A stretch of 45,098 nt of DNA, from contig JAIXTO010000067.1 of NCBI GenBank assembly GCA_027483885.1, forward strand, positions 1-45,098. Reading direction: 5' to 3'. Numbering within the stretch: the stretch's first letter is position 1; each line of letters opens with the position of its first letter. Positions 33,575-41,591 of the stretch are shown piece after piece. The translations under genes and the position numbers were made by a program. The notes under the pieces are model-generated. The model ran no database searches. It worked only from the letters and a program-made list of their open reading frames with translations, and was not told where the DNA came from. This stretch comes from Rhizobiaceae bacterium (GTDB lineage Bacteria > Pseudomonadota > Alphaproteobacteria > Rhizobiales > Rhizobiaceae).

Positions 33575-33888
33575 CATGATCTCCATGGCCTGTCAGAGCG
33601 GGGGCCAGTACCCGGCCGGCAGCCCTCTGGCCACTGGCGACACTGCGCCCAAGTTACCAAGCGCGTCACCGCCGTCAAGCCGCGTTTGCCGGCGTTAGCA
33701 CGGCATCCCAAGGCATAAATTTGATGGTCGGTCGTCGGTCACGCAATGGCGGGCGCAATGGCCGAAACTCTACCATCGAGGCGAATGAGCGCAGCCTGTA
33801 AAATGCGCGCAAAAACGGCTGAGGAGCAAAATGATTGCCCGGCTCCCCGCCGTTCTTGATCTTTTTCAGCCAGATGGCAGCGCTGTCA
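33575..33888. other. Intergenic region between nolR and the transaminase
   Basis: 314 bp without a convincing gene. It should contain the transaminase promoter and the nolR 3' end. I find only weak short inverted repeats (for example CAGC...GCTG near 33870-33885) and no known operator. Confidence 0.45.
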
Positions 33889-34197
33889 TTAGGCCGCAGA
33901 TTTAGCCGGCTCGGGCTCGCAATAAAGCGTCTCGAGCGTTTCGAGAACTTTCATCACCGATTCGGCCGAGCTGGAATAATAGATCGTCTGCGCATCGCGG
34001 CGCGTGTTGACCAGTTTCTGCGCGCGCAGCTTGGAAAGATGCTGCGACAGGGCGGACTGGCTGAGCCCGACCTTCGTCGCCAGCGCGCCAACCGCAACCT
34101 CGCCCTTGACCAGGCAGCATAAAATCATAAGCCGTTTCGGATTGGCCATTGCAGACAACAAATTTGCTGCTGCAGCCGAATGCTCAGTGAGTGGCAT
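33889..34197 (-). CDS. nolR: NolR-type ArsR-family repressor
   Basis: 102 aa from ATG 34197 (ATG 34200 is adjacent). The winged helix-turn-helix covers about residues 10-90, with LLSAMANPKRLMIL, GEVAVGALATKVGLSQSALS, QHLSKLRAQKLV and NTRRDAQTIYYSSS. These segments closely follow rhizobial NolR, which binds (A/T)TTAG-N9-A(T/A) and represses nodulation and core genes as a dimer. It lacks the metal-binding Cys/His set of metal-sensing ArsR members. A site fitting the NolR consensus lies about 90 nt upstream of its own start, suggesting autoregulation. Confidence 0.9.
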   Translation of the reverse strand: MPLTEHSAAAANLLSAMANPKRLMILCCLVKGEVAVGALATKVGLSQSALSQHLSKLRAQKLVNTRRDAQTIYYSSSAESVMKVLETLETLYCEPEPAKSAA

Positions 34198-34286
34198 CAT
34201 CTCTTTGTTCCTCAGTCGTCCCCTAGCAATCGCAACCGGCCTTGGCTGGTAACAATGTGTCAGAAATCTAGCAAGTTTTCGGCAGG

Positions 34287-34302
34287 ATTGTATATCCCTA
34301 AA
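34287..34302 (-). promoter_or_regulatory. Candidate NolR operator upstream of nolR
   Basis: Read on the minus strand TTTAG-GGATATACA-AT fits the NolR consensus (A/T)TTAG-N9-A(T/A) exactly. It lies 90-105 nt before the nolR start in an AT-rich patch. Confidence 0.55.
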
Positions 34303-34315
34303 TTTTACGTAGTCG

Positions 34316-35050
34316 TTATACAGCTTTAAGTATTATACGAATTTCGCCATCCGCTTCCGTAGCGGTACGGCAGGGGGACGGAAATTCGTATCGTAAGCCA
34401 TTCCCGACGCCGATCAGGTCAAAACCGGCCGGATCTACGCCACAAAGGCGATATTTTGCCTGTTCTCGCGCTCCTGCCGCGGCGGCGAGGCGACTCACAT
34501 CGCTATGCTCCATTATAATATTTTCCTGAAGCACTAGCCAGTCCGTCATGTCCTCCGGCGTGTCCAGGAACAGCGACCTTCCCTCAATCGCATAGGCGCG
34601 CCCGAAGCCGCCATTGAGCGAAGCCGTCTGCGGCACGAGGCGGAAAAACAGGAAATCGGGAAAGTCGATATAAAGCGCGGCCTTCGGATGCCGGTGGAGA
34701 AACCGGGTGCGCAGGAGGCGATGATGGTCGCTGTCGCGCGCCACCGCCTCTGCGCGGCACATCACGGTGATGCGCGGATGGGCAAGCGGATCACCCTTGC
34801 CAGGCTCGCCGGCGAGAAGCGAGCAGCGCGGATCGGCGGCAAGGCTTTTTGTATGGCTTGAGAGTTGCGAGACGAGGATGATCGGCACGCAGTCGAAATC
34901 GGTTGCCACCAGCGCCCGGCTGACCGCCGGGAAACCGGTTTCCGGATCAAGCACGCCAAGCGATACGGTGCGCGCTGCCCTGACGAGGCAGCGCGCGAGT
35001 TTAAGCGCTGCCTCGTCCGTTTCCCTGAGAACCGAGGGCTTGTCTGCCAC
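34316..35050 (-). CDS. HugZ-like protein (PNPOx-like split-barrel, haem-utilisation family)
   Basis: 244 aa from GTG 35050, with GAGG 9 nt upstream and only 3 nt after the choV stop. The N-terminal pyridoxamine-5'-phosphate-oxidase-like barrel (about 15-150: VSLGVLDPETGFPAVSRALV, LSSHTKSLAADPRCSLLAGE) and C-terminal domain (about 165-240: IIMEHSDVSRLAAAAGA) make up the HugZ layout. Helicobacter HugZ degrades haem, but many relatives are flavin- or haem-binding proteins of unknown role. It is the last gene of the cho operon, an unusual partner for a choline transporter. Confidence 0.78.
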   Translation of the reverse strand: MADKPSVLRETDEAALKLARCLVRAARTVSLGVLDPETGFPAVSRALVATDFDCVPIILVSQLSSHTKSLAADPRCSLLAGEPGKGDPLAHPRITVMCRAEAVARDSDHHRLLRTRFLHRHPKAALYIDFPDFLFFRLVPQTASLNGGFGRAYAIEGRSLFLDTPEDMTDWLVLQENIIMEHSDVSRLAAAAGAREQAKYRLCGVDPAGFDLIGVGNGLRYEFPSPCRTATEADGEIRIILKAV

Positions 35051-35053
35051 GCC

Positions 35054-36100
35054 CTAGACCTCGCGGCGCCGGTGGCGGGTCAGCCCGGCGATCACATCAT
35101 CTGCGCCGATGGTGCCGATCACAGTGCCGTTGTCGACGATGCCGACGACGCCCGGCTGCCTCGTCATGGCGTCGAGGATATCGACAAGCGGCGTTTCGGC
35201 GCGTGCCGTGGCCGTGACGGGTGACGGGGTGGTGGCGGCACCTGCGCGCATGATGTCGCCTGCCGTCAGCATGTTGATCGGGTTCATGTTCTGCACGAAA
35301 TCGGCGACATACTGGTCGGCGGGCGCCTGCACGATCTGCTGCGGCGTGCCGCACTGGATGATGCGCCCGCCTTCCATGATGGCGATGCGGTTGCCGATGC
35401 GGAAGGCCTCATCCAGATCGTGGCTGACGAAGAGGATGGTTTTCTTCAGCCGGCTCTGGAATTCCAGGAGTTCATCCTGCAGCCGGGTGCGGATCAGCGG
35501 ATCAAGCGCCGAAAACGGCTCATCCATCAAAAGGATGGGGGCGCCCGTGGCAAAGGCGCGGGCAAGACCGACACGCTGCTGCATGCCGCCCGACAGTTCC
35601 CCTACCTTGCGCTCCCCCCAGCTCGAGAGGTTGACCAGTTCGAGCTGTTCGGCAACGCGCCTCTTGCGCTCGGTCTCCGGCACGCCGGCAAGCTCCAGCC
35701 CGAAGCCGACATTGTCGGAAACGGTGCGCCAGGGCAAAAGCCCGAACTGCTGGAACACCATGGAGACGGTGTGCATGCGAAGATCGCGCAGGGCTCTGGC
35801 CGAGGCCCGGTAGGGATCGATCGAGCCCTTGGCGCTCTGCACCGTCACGCTGCCGCGCACGACGGGTGCAAGCCCGTTCACGGCGCGTAGAAGCGTCGAC
35901 TTGCCCGAACCCGACAGCCCCATCAGAACAAGAATCTCGCCCTGCTTGATCGTCAGCGACGCATTGGAGACGCCCAGCACCAGTCCCGTTTCTGCGCTCA
36001 CTTCATCACGCGAGCGCCCCTGATCCATCAGCGCAAGCGCCCGTTCGGGCCGGTCGCCGAAGACGATGTCGACACCGCCGAATATGATCGCGTCGCTCAT
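35054..36100 (-). CDS. choV: Choline ABC transporter ATP-binding protein ChoV
   Basis: 348 aa. Walker A GLSGSGKSTLL (about 60), Q-loop FQQFGLLPWRTV, signature LSGGMQQRVGLARA, Walker B ILLMDEPFSALDP and switch His in VSHDLDEAF. The C-terminal CBS-like part (about 280-345: MTRQPGVVGIVDNGTVIGTI) is typical of ProV/OpuA-type ATPases and may sense ionic strength. It drives choline import through ChoW. Its ATG overlaps the choW stop by 4 nt (ATGA), showing coupling. Confidence 0.93.
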   Translation of the reverse strand: MSDAIIFGGVDIVFGDRPERALALMDQGRSRDEVSAETGLVLGVSNASLTIKQGEILVLMGLSGSGKSTLLRAVNGLAPVVRGSVTVQSAKGSIDPYRASARALRDLRMHTVSMVFQQFGLLPWRTVSDNVGFGLELAGVPETERKRRVAEQLELVNLSSWGERKVGELSGGMQQRVGLARAFATGAPILLMDEPFSALDPLIRTRLQDELLEFQSRLKKTILFVSHDLDEAFRIGNRIAIMEGGRIIQCGTPQQIVQAPADQYVADFVQNMNPINMLTAGDIMRAGAATTPSPVTATARAETPLVDILDAMTRQPGVVGIVDNGTVIGTIGADDVIAGLTRHRRREV

Positions 36101-36939
36101 GCGCCTTCTCCTGCGTCGGTGCGGAACATCCGGTCGAGAATGATTGCGAGGATAACGATGCAGAGGCCCGCCTCGAAACCGCGGGCGATGTTGACGGTGT
36201 TGAGCGCGCGCACGACGGGAACACCGAGGCCGGAGGCGCCGACAAGCGCTGCAATCACCACCATCGACAGCGACAGCATGATCGTCTGGGTCAGCCCCGC
36301 CATGATCTGCGGCATGGCAAACGGCAGTTCCACCTTGCGCAGCACCTGCGAGGGCGTCGCACCAAAAGCCATAGCCGCTTCCGTCAGTGCATCCGGTGTC
36401 GAGACGATACCGAGCCGGGTGAGGCGGATGGGAGCGGGGATGGCAAAGATCACGGTGGCGATCAGGCCGGGCACCATGCCGAGCCCGAAGAGGATCAATG
36501 CCGGAATGAGATAGACGAAGGTCGGGATCGTCTGCATGAGATCAAGCACCGGGCGCATGATTTCGTAAAGCCAGGGACGTCTTGCAGCGGCAATGCCAAG
36601 CGGCACGCCGACCGCCATGCTGACGGCGGCAGAGGCGACGACGAGCGCGAGCGTTTCGGTGGTTTCCTTCCAGTATCCCTGGTTGATGATGAGGAGGAGC
36701 CCGAGACAGGTAAAGAGGGCAATGCCGACAGAGCGGCGCAGGAACCACGAGAGGGCTGTGAAGGCGCCAACAACGGCCAGCGGATGCGGCCATTGCAGAA
36801 CGAACAGCAGGCCATCGATCACGCTCGACAGAACGGAAGAGAGCCAGTCGAAGAACCAGGCGCCATTCAGCGTCAGCCAGTCCACGGCGTTTTTGGCCCA
36901 CATCCCGATTGGAATACGGTGGTCGGTCAGAATTTCCAA
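36097..36939 (-). CDS. choW: Choline ABC transporter permease ChoW
   Basis: 280 aa with about six membrane segments; hydrophobic runs include ALVVASAAVSMAVGVPLGIA and TFVYLIPALILFGLGMVPG. The binding-protein-dependent transport motif is seen in EAAMAFGATPSQVLRKVELP (EAA-x3-G). It belongs to the ProW/OpuAB permease type and makes the inner-membrane channel of ChoXWV. A 192-bp spacer with three GC hairpins separates it from choX, which may lower its level relative to the binding protein. Confidence 0.93.
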   Translation of the reverse strand: MEILTDHRIPIGMWAKNAVDWLTLNGAWFFDWLSSVLSSVIDGLLFVLQWPHPLAVVGAFTALSWFLRRSVGIALFTCLGLLLIINQGYWKETTETLALVVASAAVSMAVGVPLGIAAARRPWLYEIMRPVLDLMQTIPTFVYLIPALILFGLGMVPGLIATVIFAIPAPIRLTRLGIVSTPDALTEAAMAFGATPSQVLRKVELPFAMPQIMAGLTQTIMLSLSMVVIAALVGASGLGVPVVRALNTVNIARGFEAGLCIVILAIILDRMFRTDAGEGA

Positions 36940-36980
36940 GGGCTTCTTCCAGTGCGGGTCAGGTTTCGGCGGGAGGGGCG

Positions 36981-37085
36981 GGCCGCAGGGTTAAGCGGCC
37001 GGCCTTTCGGCGAAATCCGTTCCCGGATGGTCTCCGGGCAACGGATGAACACATCGGAATTGCCGCCCGGCCATTTCGCCCGGGC
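36981..37085 (-). other. Three GC-rich hairpins in the choX-choW spacer
   Basis: GGCCGC/GCGGCC (36981-37000, 8-nt loop), CCCGGA/TCCGGG (37022-37038, 5-nt loop) and GCCCGG/CCGGGC (37065-37085, 9-nt loop), each a perfect 6-bp stem. No T-tract follows, so they are likely to stabilise the choX mRNA 3' end or cause partial termination. Confidence 0.55.
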
Positions 37086-37131
37086 ACGCTGGTGCCGAGC
37101 GGAATGCGACTGCCGGACGGTCGTTAAGCCT

Positions 37132-38079
37132 TCAGAGGCCGAGCTTGCTTTTCACCGCAGCAAGGCCGTCCTTGCCGTCAAGCGTCGTGACATTGGCAAG
37201 CCAGGGTGTAACGGCGGCCGGATTGGCCTTCAGCCAGGCGGCTGCCGCCTTCTGCGGATCCTCGCCGTCGTTCAGGATCTTGCCCATGATCTCGTTTTCC
37301 ATCGGCAACGAGAATTTCAGGTTGGTGATGAAAGTGCCGGCGTTCGGGCAATCCTTGGTGAAGCCGGCGCGCACATTGGTGAACACGCTGGCGCCACCGA
37401 AATTCGGTCCGAAGATGTCGTCGCCGCCGGTGAGGTAGGTCAGCTTGAAATTGCTGTTCATCGGGTGCGGTTCCCAGCCGAGGAACACCACCGGCTTGCC
37501 GGCGCGGTCGGCGCGGGCGACTTGCGCCAGCATGCCCTGCTCGGAGGATTCGACCACCTCAAAGCCCTTCAGGCCAAAGGTGTTCTTGTCCACCATGTCG
37601 AGGATCAGGCGGTTGCCGTCATTGCCCGGCTCGATGCCGTAGATCTTGCCCTCGAGATCCTTGGAATGGGCGGCGAGATCCTTGAAGTCCTTGATACCAA
37701 GTTCGGCGCCCTTGGCATTGGTTGCCAGTGTATATTTCGCGCCAACGAGGTTCGGGCCAAAAGATTCCACCGACTTGTCGGTGAGGAAAGGACGCACGTC
37801 GTTTTCCTGCGTCGGCATCCAGTTGCCGAGGAAAACGTCGATATCCTTGTTTTTCAGCGACTGGTAGGTGACCGGCACCGACAGGACCTGCACCTGCGGC
37901 TTGTAGCCGAGCGCCTCCAGCACGACCGAAGCCGTCGCCGTGGTGGCGGTAATGTCGGTCCAGCCGACATCCGAGAAGCGGACGGCGCTACAGCTTGCCG
38001 GATCGGCAGCCAAGGCCTGGCTCGAGACGATCGCGGCAATCGAGGCGGCGAGCGTGAATTTCAGCGATGGTAGGCGCAT
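37132..38079 (-). CDS. choX: Choline-binding periplasmic protein ChoX
   Basis: 315 aa from ATG 38079, with AGAAGGAG 5-8 nt upstream; the open frame to 38157 is an artefact of the upstream region. Signal peptide about 1-23 (SLKFTLAASIAAIVSSQALA, then ADPA). The OpuAC-type binding fold is seen in FSDVGWTDITATTATASVVL, DVFLGNWMPTQENDVRP, IYGIEPGNDGNRLILD and VVFLGWEPHPMN. Aromatic residues in the GWTD, NWMP and GWEPHP segments fit the cage that holds choline's trimethylammonium. It delivers choline to ChoWV with high affinity. It is the first gene of choX-choW-choV-hugZ-like. Confidence 0.94.
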   Translation of the reverse strand: MRLPSLKFTLAASIAAIVSSQALAADPASCSAVRFSDVGWTDITATTATASVVLEALGYKPQVQVLSVPVTYQSLKNKDIDVFLGNWMPTQENDVRPFLTDKSVESFGPNLVGAKYTLATNAKGAELGIKDFKDLAAHSKDLEGKIYGIEPGNDGNRLILDMVDKNTFGLKGFEVVESSEQGMLAQVARADRAGKPVVFLGWEPHPMNSNFKLTYLTGGDDIFGPNFGGASVFTNVRAGFTKDCPNAGTFITNLKFSLPMENEIMGKILNDGEDPQKAAAAWLKANPAAVTPWLANVTTLDGKDGLAAVKSKLGL

Positions 38080-38193
38080 GGTGGCTCCTTCTTTTTGTTC
38101 CCCGCCATTATCAATATCCAGGATGCGCAAGCAAGCGCGCCGGATCGCGGCGCGCAATAGGGGCTATTTGCGACAAAATGGCAGAAATGTGTT

Positions 38194-38207
38194 TTGACCT
38201 CGGTCAA
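38194..38207 (+). promoter_or_regulatory. FNR/NnrR/FixK-type operator upstream of pseudoazurin
   Basis: TTGACCTCGGTCAA is a perfect palindrome of the TTGA-N6-TCAA form used by CRP/FNR-family regulators (FnrN, FixK, NnrR). It lies 101 nt before the pseudoazurin ATG, a plausible position for oxygen- or NO-controlled activation. Confidence 0.7.
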
Positions 38208-38308
38208 ATCCCGGCCCGGCGCAAGGGCGTATGAGCAGTTCCGCAATGAACACAGGATGCGGCATGGGCCTTGCGAGAGTTCCCAAGGCGCGCCAAGGAG
38301 ATTTAACG

Positions 38309-38761
38309 ATGAAAACCTTCCTCACCAGAACGGGCTTTGCAGCGCTCGGTCTTGCTCTTTTGTCTTCGGCAGCGCTTGCCGCCGATATCGAAGTCAAAAT
38401 GCTGAACAAGGGTGCCGATGGCGAAGCCATGGTGTTCGAGCCCGCAGCCGTCAAGGTGGCCGTTGGTGACACGGTACACTTCGTGCCTGTCGACAAGGGG
38501 CACGATGCGGCAGCCGTCAAGGAACTGCTTCCGGAAGGTGTTGCCGAGTTCAAGGGCAAGATGAACCAGGAACTTGTCGTGACCATCGAAAAGGAAGGCG
38601 CCTATGTGGTGAAATGTACACCGCACTGGGGCATGGGCATGGTGGCGCTGATCGTGGCCGGTGATGGCACGCCCGCCAACCTCGATGCCATCAAGACGGC
38701 GAAGATGGCCAAGAAGACCCGCGACCGGCTGGATGCCGAGATTGCCAAGCTCGGCCTCTGA
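38309..38761 (+). CDS. Pseudoazurin (type I blue copper protein)
   Basis: 150 aa from ATG 38309, with AAGGAG 8 nt upstream. Signal peptide about 1-24 (TGFAALGLALLSSAALA, then ADIE). Copper ligands: His in VDKGHDAAAV and, near the C-terminus, Cys, His and Met in VVKCTPHWGMGMVAL with the C-x2-H-x4-M spacing of pseudoazurin. It is a periplasmic electron carrier, typically donating to copper nitrite reductase during denitrification. No nir or nor genes lie in the window, so any partner is encoded elsewhere. The FNR/NnrR-type palindrome upstream fits low-oxygen or NO induction. Confidence 0.92.
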   Translation: MKTFLTRTGFAALGLALLSSAALAADIEVKMLNKGADGEAMVFEPAAVKVAVGDTVHFVPVDKGHDAAAVKELLPEGVAEFKGKMNQELVVTIEKEGAYVVKCTPHWGMGMVALIVAGDGTPANLDAIKTAKMAKKTRDRLDAEIAKLGL

Positions 38762-38800
38762 TCAGAGCAGGGGGCTGTCGCCGGTGCAGCCCGCATTACT

Positions 38801-38826
38801 GCCCGTCCCGGCGTTGCGGGGCGGGC
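38801..38826 (+). terminator. Hairpin after pseudoazurin
   Basis: GCCCGTCCC (38801-38809) pairs with GGGGCGGGC (38818-38826), nine pairs including one G-U, with an 8-nt loop, 40 nt after the stop codon. No T-run follows, so it is a terminator-like hairpin of moderate strength. Confidence 0.5.
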
Positions 38827-38981
38827 CAGCCGGCATCCATTTTACCACGCCTGTTTCACAGGGACTGCGACGGTTTTCAAAATCGGCTGTTAATTCATGG
38901 CGTGATCCCGTGTATGCGTGATGGTGTGCCGGGACGCTGAAGCGAGAGATGCGCCCGGTGGCACGGCTCGGGAGTGGCAGC

Positions 38982-39815
38982 ATGACGGATGGCGGACAGG
39001 GACGTCACGGTGACGATACAGGCTCTGCGATGGGCGAGATCCGCGACGCGCTGACCGCGATGATGGCCGATCTCCAGGCTCCTGCGGGAAAACCAGCACT
39101 GATCGACCGCGCCCGGCTTGACGGGCTGGAGGAGAGACTGGCAGCGCTTGGCGTGCGTTTTCGGGTGGCTGAGGGGCAGGCAGCGCATCGGCTGGCCGAT
39201 CTTGCAACCGCCATCCGGCGTCTGTCCGCGCCTTATCTCACGCCGGTGGCCAAGCCGCGCCGTGCGCCACTTTTGCGTCTTTTCAGTCGGCCCGGCATGG
39301 AATTGCAGGAGCCTGTGGCGCCGCTCATCTTTGCAACGCAGGCATGGCAGCTCGCTGGCGATATTGCGGCTCTCCTCTCCGTTCTCCAGGCGCAAAAGCT
39401 TTTCCTCGATGATATCCTGCCGCCTTGCGAGGCGCTTGCCGATACCCTCAGAGACGCCGGCGACAAGAAGGCGGCGGCGAAACGGGATCCGGTGCTCTTT
39501 GCCGGCTGGCAGGAGCTGACGCATGATCTGATCGATCTCGTCATCGACATGACGGCCAGCTGCAACATCCTGCGCAACCTGCTGACGGTCGAGGCGGAAG
39601 CTTTCATTCTGCTGGTCGCCGGCGTCGATGGAACGCTTCTCGCAGACATCGAACGCGATCTGCCGGCACTTGCACCCCATCTGCAGCAGTGGAAGGCCAG
39701 CCTCTTATCGGTGCGGCACATTGATGCCCGCCGAGCGCATCTCGCCGAGGTTTATCATCATCGCTTCGGCGGTGCTCGACAATCGGCGGTCGCATCCCTA
39801 CCTGAAGGCCGATAA
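38982..39815 (+). CDS. Unknown protein paired with a DUF2333 gene
   Basis: 277 aa from ATG 38982, with GGGAG 7 nt upstream; ATG 38949 adds 11 residues and has a weaker site. No signal peptide. It is rich in Leu and Ala with long helical stretches; LSAPYLTPVAKPRRAPLLRL separates an N-terminal helical part (about 15-85) from a C-terminal one (about 110-250), and SLLSVRHIDARRAHLAEVYH ends it. No enzyme motif is visible. It is followed 13 nt later by the DUF2333 gene, so they form an operon and may act together at the membrane. I do not recognise its family. Confidence 0.7.
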   Translation: MTDGGQGRHGDDTGSAMGEIRDALTAMMADLQAPAGKPALIDRARLDGLEERLAALGVRFRVAEGQAAHRLADLATAIRRLSAPYLTPVAKPRRAPLLRLFSRPGMELQEPVAPLIFATQAWQLAGDIAALLSVLQAQKLFLDDILPPCEALADTLRDAGDKKAAAKRDPVLFAGWQELTHDLIDLVIDMTASCNILRNLLTVEAEAFILLVAGVDGTLLADIERDLPALAPHLQQWKASLLSVRHIDARRAHLAEVYHHRFGGARQSAVASLPEGR

Positions 39816-39828
39816 AGGAGATCCATGC

Positions 39829-40992
39829 ATGATCGCTGCGTTTTTGAGCCGGTTCCTTAATGCCCTGAAGCGCAGCTTCCGGCTGCTCTTTGCCTGGGTG
39901 GCATGGCCCTTCATGGCGGCGCATGGCTGGTACGGCGGCCGTAGCCTGATGATCAAGGCACCGCTTGGCGTGTTTCTTCTGGGGCTTGTTGCCCTCTATG
40001 GTTATTTCATCTGGCAGACGCAGGTGTGGACCGGCTTTGATCCGAACTTCGTCGACCGCTATCATCTGGCGGAGCGTCAGCGTTCTGCCGGACAGGAACT
40101 CCCGGCTGCCGTTCCGGCCGCAAGCCCTTCGCCTGCCACGACAGGCAGCGCCACGACGACGCCTGTGGCCGCGCCGCGCCAGTGCCAGACCTCCGCCATT
40201 GTGGACGTCGCGGCTGACCTCACCGACATGAATGTCAACGAGAACGCCTGGATTTCCTCCATGCTGCTCTATCGGGCGGGCTTTTTCGGCGTCGACTGGG
40301 ACAACACGCCCTTCCTCGACAACAAGGCAAGCTTCCAGCGTGGCGTGAACCAGGCGGTGCGGCGCACCTCGGCGGAACTGGTCGATTCGCTCGGGCGCGT
40401 GCGCGGCACATCCGGCATCAACGGCGATCTTCAGGATGCGCGCGGCAACCTGCAGTTCGATGAGTTCTCGTGGTATTTCGGCCTCAACCCGTTCGGCTTC
40501 AAAACGCCGACCCCGAGTTATTACCGCTCGGCTATCAAGAGCCTGCGCAAGTTCAACACGGATCTGGCCGCCTGCAACGCCATTTTCGATATCCGCGCCG
40601 ATAACCTCGTGCAGTTTGTTGATCGCATCGCAAACGATCTTGGTTCCACCTCCGCGATCCTCCGGGAACGTTCGGAAAACCACAATGGCGGCTGGTTCGA
40701 TACGCGCGCCGACGACCGCTTCTGGTTCGCCTATGGCCAGCTCTACGGCTACTACGGCGTGCTTGCCGCCGCCCGCGCCGATTTCGACCAGGTGGTGCGG
40801 GAGCGCAATCTGGCGCCGCTCTGGGCCGATACGCTGTCGCAGTTCCAGTCGGCGCTGCGGATCCAGCCGGCCATCATCTCCAATGGTCGCGAGGATGGCT
40901 GGATCATGCCGACCCATCTGGCGACGATGGGTTTCTACATCCTGCGTACCCGCTCGAACCTCGTGGAAATCCGCGCCGTTCTCGATCGCTAA
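39829..40992 (+). CDS. DUF2333 family membrane-anchored protein
   Basis: 387 aa from ATG 39829, with AAAGGAG about 8 nt upstream; open sequence before this overlaps the previous gene. One membrane segment at about 42-62 (APLGVFLLGLVALYGYFIW) follows an amphipathic N-terminus; the rest is outside the cytoplasm, with a Pro/Ala/Thr linker (about 85-115), then the conserved domain (ENAWISSMLLYRAGFFGVDW, DEFSWYFGLNPFGFKTPTPS, DRFWFAYGQLYGYYGVLAAA). DUF2333 has no assigned function. It is coupled with the upstream unknown gene and ends before an intrinsic terminator. Confidence 0.85.
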   Translation: MIAAFLSRFLNALKRSFRLLFAWVAWPFMAAHGWYGGRSLMIKAPLGVFLLGLVALYGYFIWQTQVWTGFDPNFVDRYHLAERQRSAGQELPAAVPAASPSPATTGSATTTPVAAPRQCQTSAIVDVAADLTDMNVNENAWISSMLLYRAGFFGVDWDNTPFLDNKASFQRGVNQAVRRTSAELVDSLGRVRGTSGINGDLQDARGNLQFDEFSWYFGLNPFGFKTPTPSYYRSAIKSLRKFNTDLAACNAIFDIRADNLVQFVDRIANDLGSTSAILRERSENHNGGWFDTRADDRFWFAYGQLYGYYGVLAAARADFDQVVRERNLAPLWADTLSQFQSALRIQPAIISNGREDGWIMPTHLATMGFYILRTRSNLVEIRAVLDR

Positions 40993-41008
40993 TGGACGGA
41001 AAGGGGTG

Positions 41009-41033
41009 GGGCGGTAACGGTTCTGCCCTTTTT
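41009..41033 (+). terminator. Intrinsic terminator of the DUF2333 operon
   Basis: GGGCGG (41009-41014) pairs with CTGCCC (41023-41028), one G-U, over an 8-nt loop, then five T (41029-41033). It starts 17 nt after the stop codon. Confidence 0.7.
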
Positions 41034-41097
41034 GCCTAAGCGTTTTTTGCCAAGGTCATTGCCATCGGCCCGGTCGGTCGATGGCGGCAGGCGCCTG

Positions 41098-41571
41098 TCA
41101 GGGTTGATCGGTCGGCGCAATCATCAGCAATTCGCAATACTGCGGCGGCATCTCGTAGGTGATGCCGACAATCTCGCCGCCGGTGCCTTCCTTTTCGCGA
41201 AAGCGGCCGATGGAGCAGCATTGTTTATAGGTGTTGTCCTGCGAAACCACCCGGTAGGTCTTCTGGATGGCGACCCGGTGGACAGCCGCGGCTTCATGCC
41301 CCTCCATCACCGCAGCCAGATCGTCCGGGTGGATGCGCGACGTCAGCGCCACCATATCGACCGGACCATCGGAAGGGGCGACGCCAAAAATCGCGCTGGC
41401 CTGGCTGCAGCAGAACAGGTGGCCTGTATCGACATCGAGCCGCCAGAAGCCGCTCCGATTGAATTTCATGAAGAGTTGTAATGCGTCCTCTGCGCTCAGA
41501 CCAAATGTGTCTTCACCAAAGGCAGTGATGTCATTTCCAACGATAGGCTGAAGCAAACTGTCAGGCTCCAT
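41098..41571 (-). CDS. Single-domain PAS protein with paired cysteines
   Basis: 157 aa. One PAS_3-type fold at about residues 30-140: FNRSGFWRLDVDTGHLF, SRIHPDDLAAVMEGHE and a final strand GGEIVGITYE. Cys pairs occur at 54-55 and 118-119, the second at a position where PAS_3 domains usually have Trp-Val, plus Cys146. No output domain, so it probably signals by protein contact or ligand binding. It lies 20 nt after the LuxR-type gene on the same strand and is likely co-transcribed; its ribosome-binding site is weak. A redox or metal role is a guess. Confidence 0.75.
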   Translation of the reverse strand: MEPDSLLQPIVGNDITAFGEDTFGLSAEDALQLFMKFNRSGFWRLDVDTGHLFCCSQASAIFGVAPSDGPVDMVALTSRIHPDDLAAVMEGHEAAAVHRVAIQKTYRVVSQDNTYKQCCSIGRFREKEGTGGEIVGITYEMPPQYCELLMIAPTDQP

Positions 41572-41591
41572 GAATGCAACGATTCCGCAGT

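Noticed and set aside
41050-41096. GCCATCG/CGATGGC stem after the PAS gene as its terminator
   Set aside because: The stem is real (7 bp) but no T-run follows on the minus strand, so termination is not supported.
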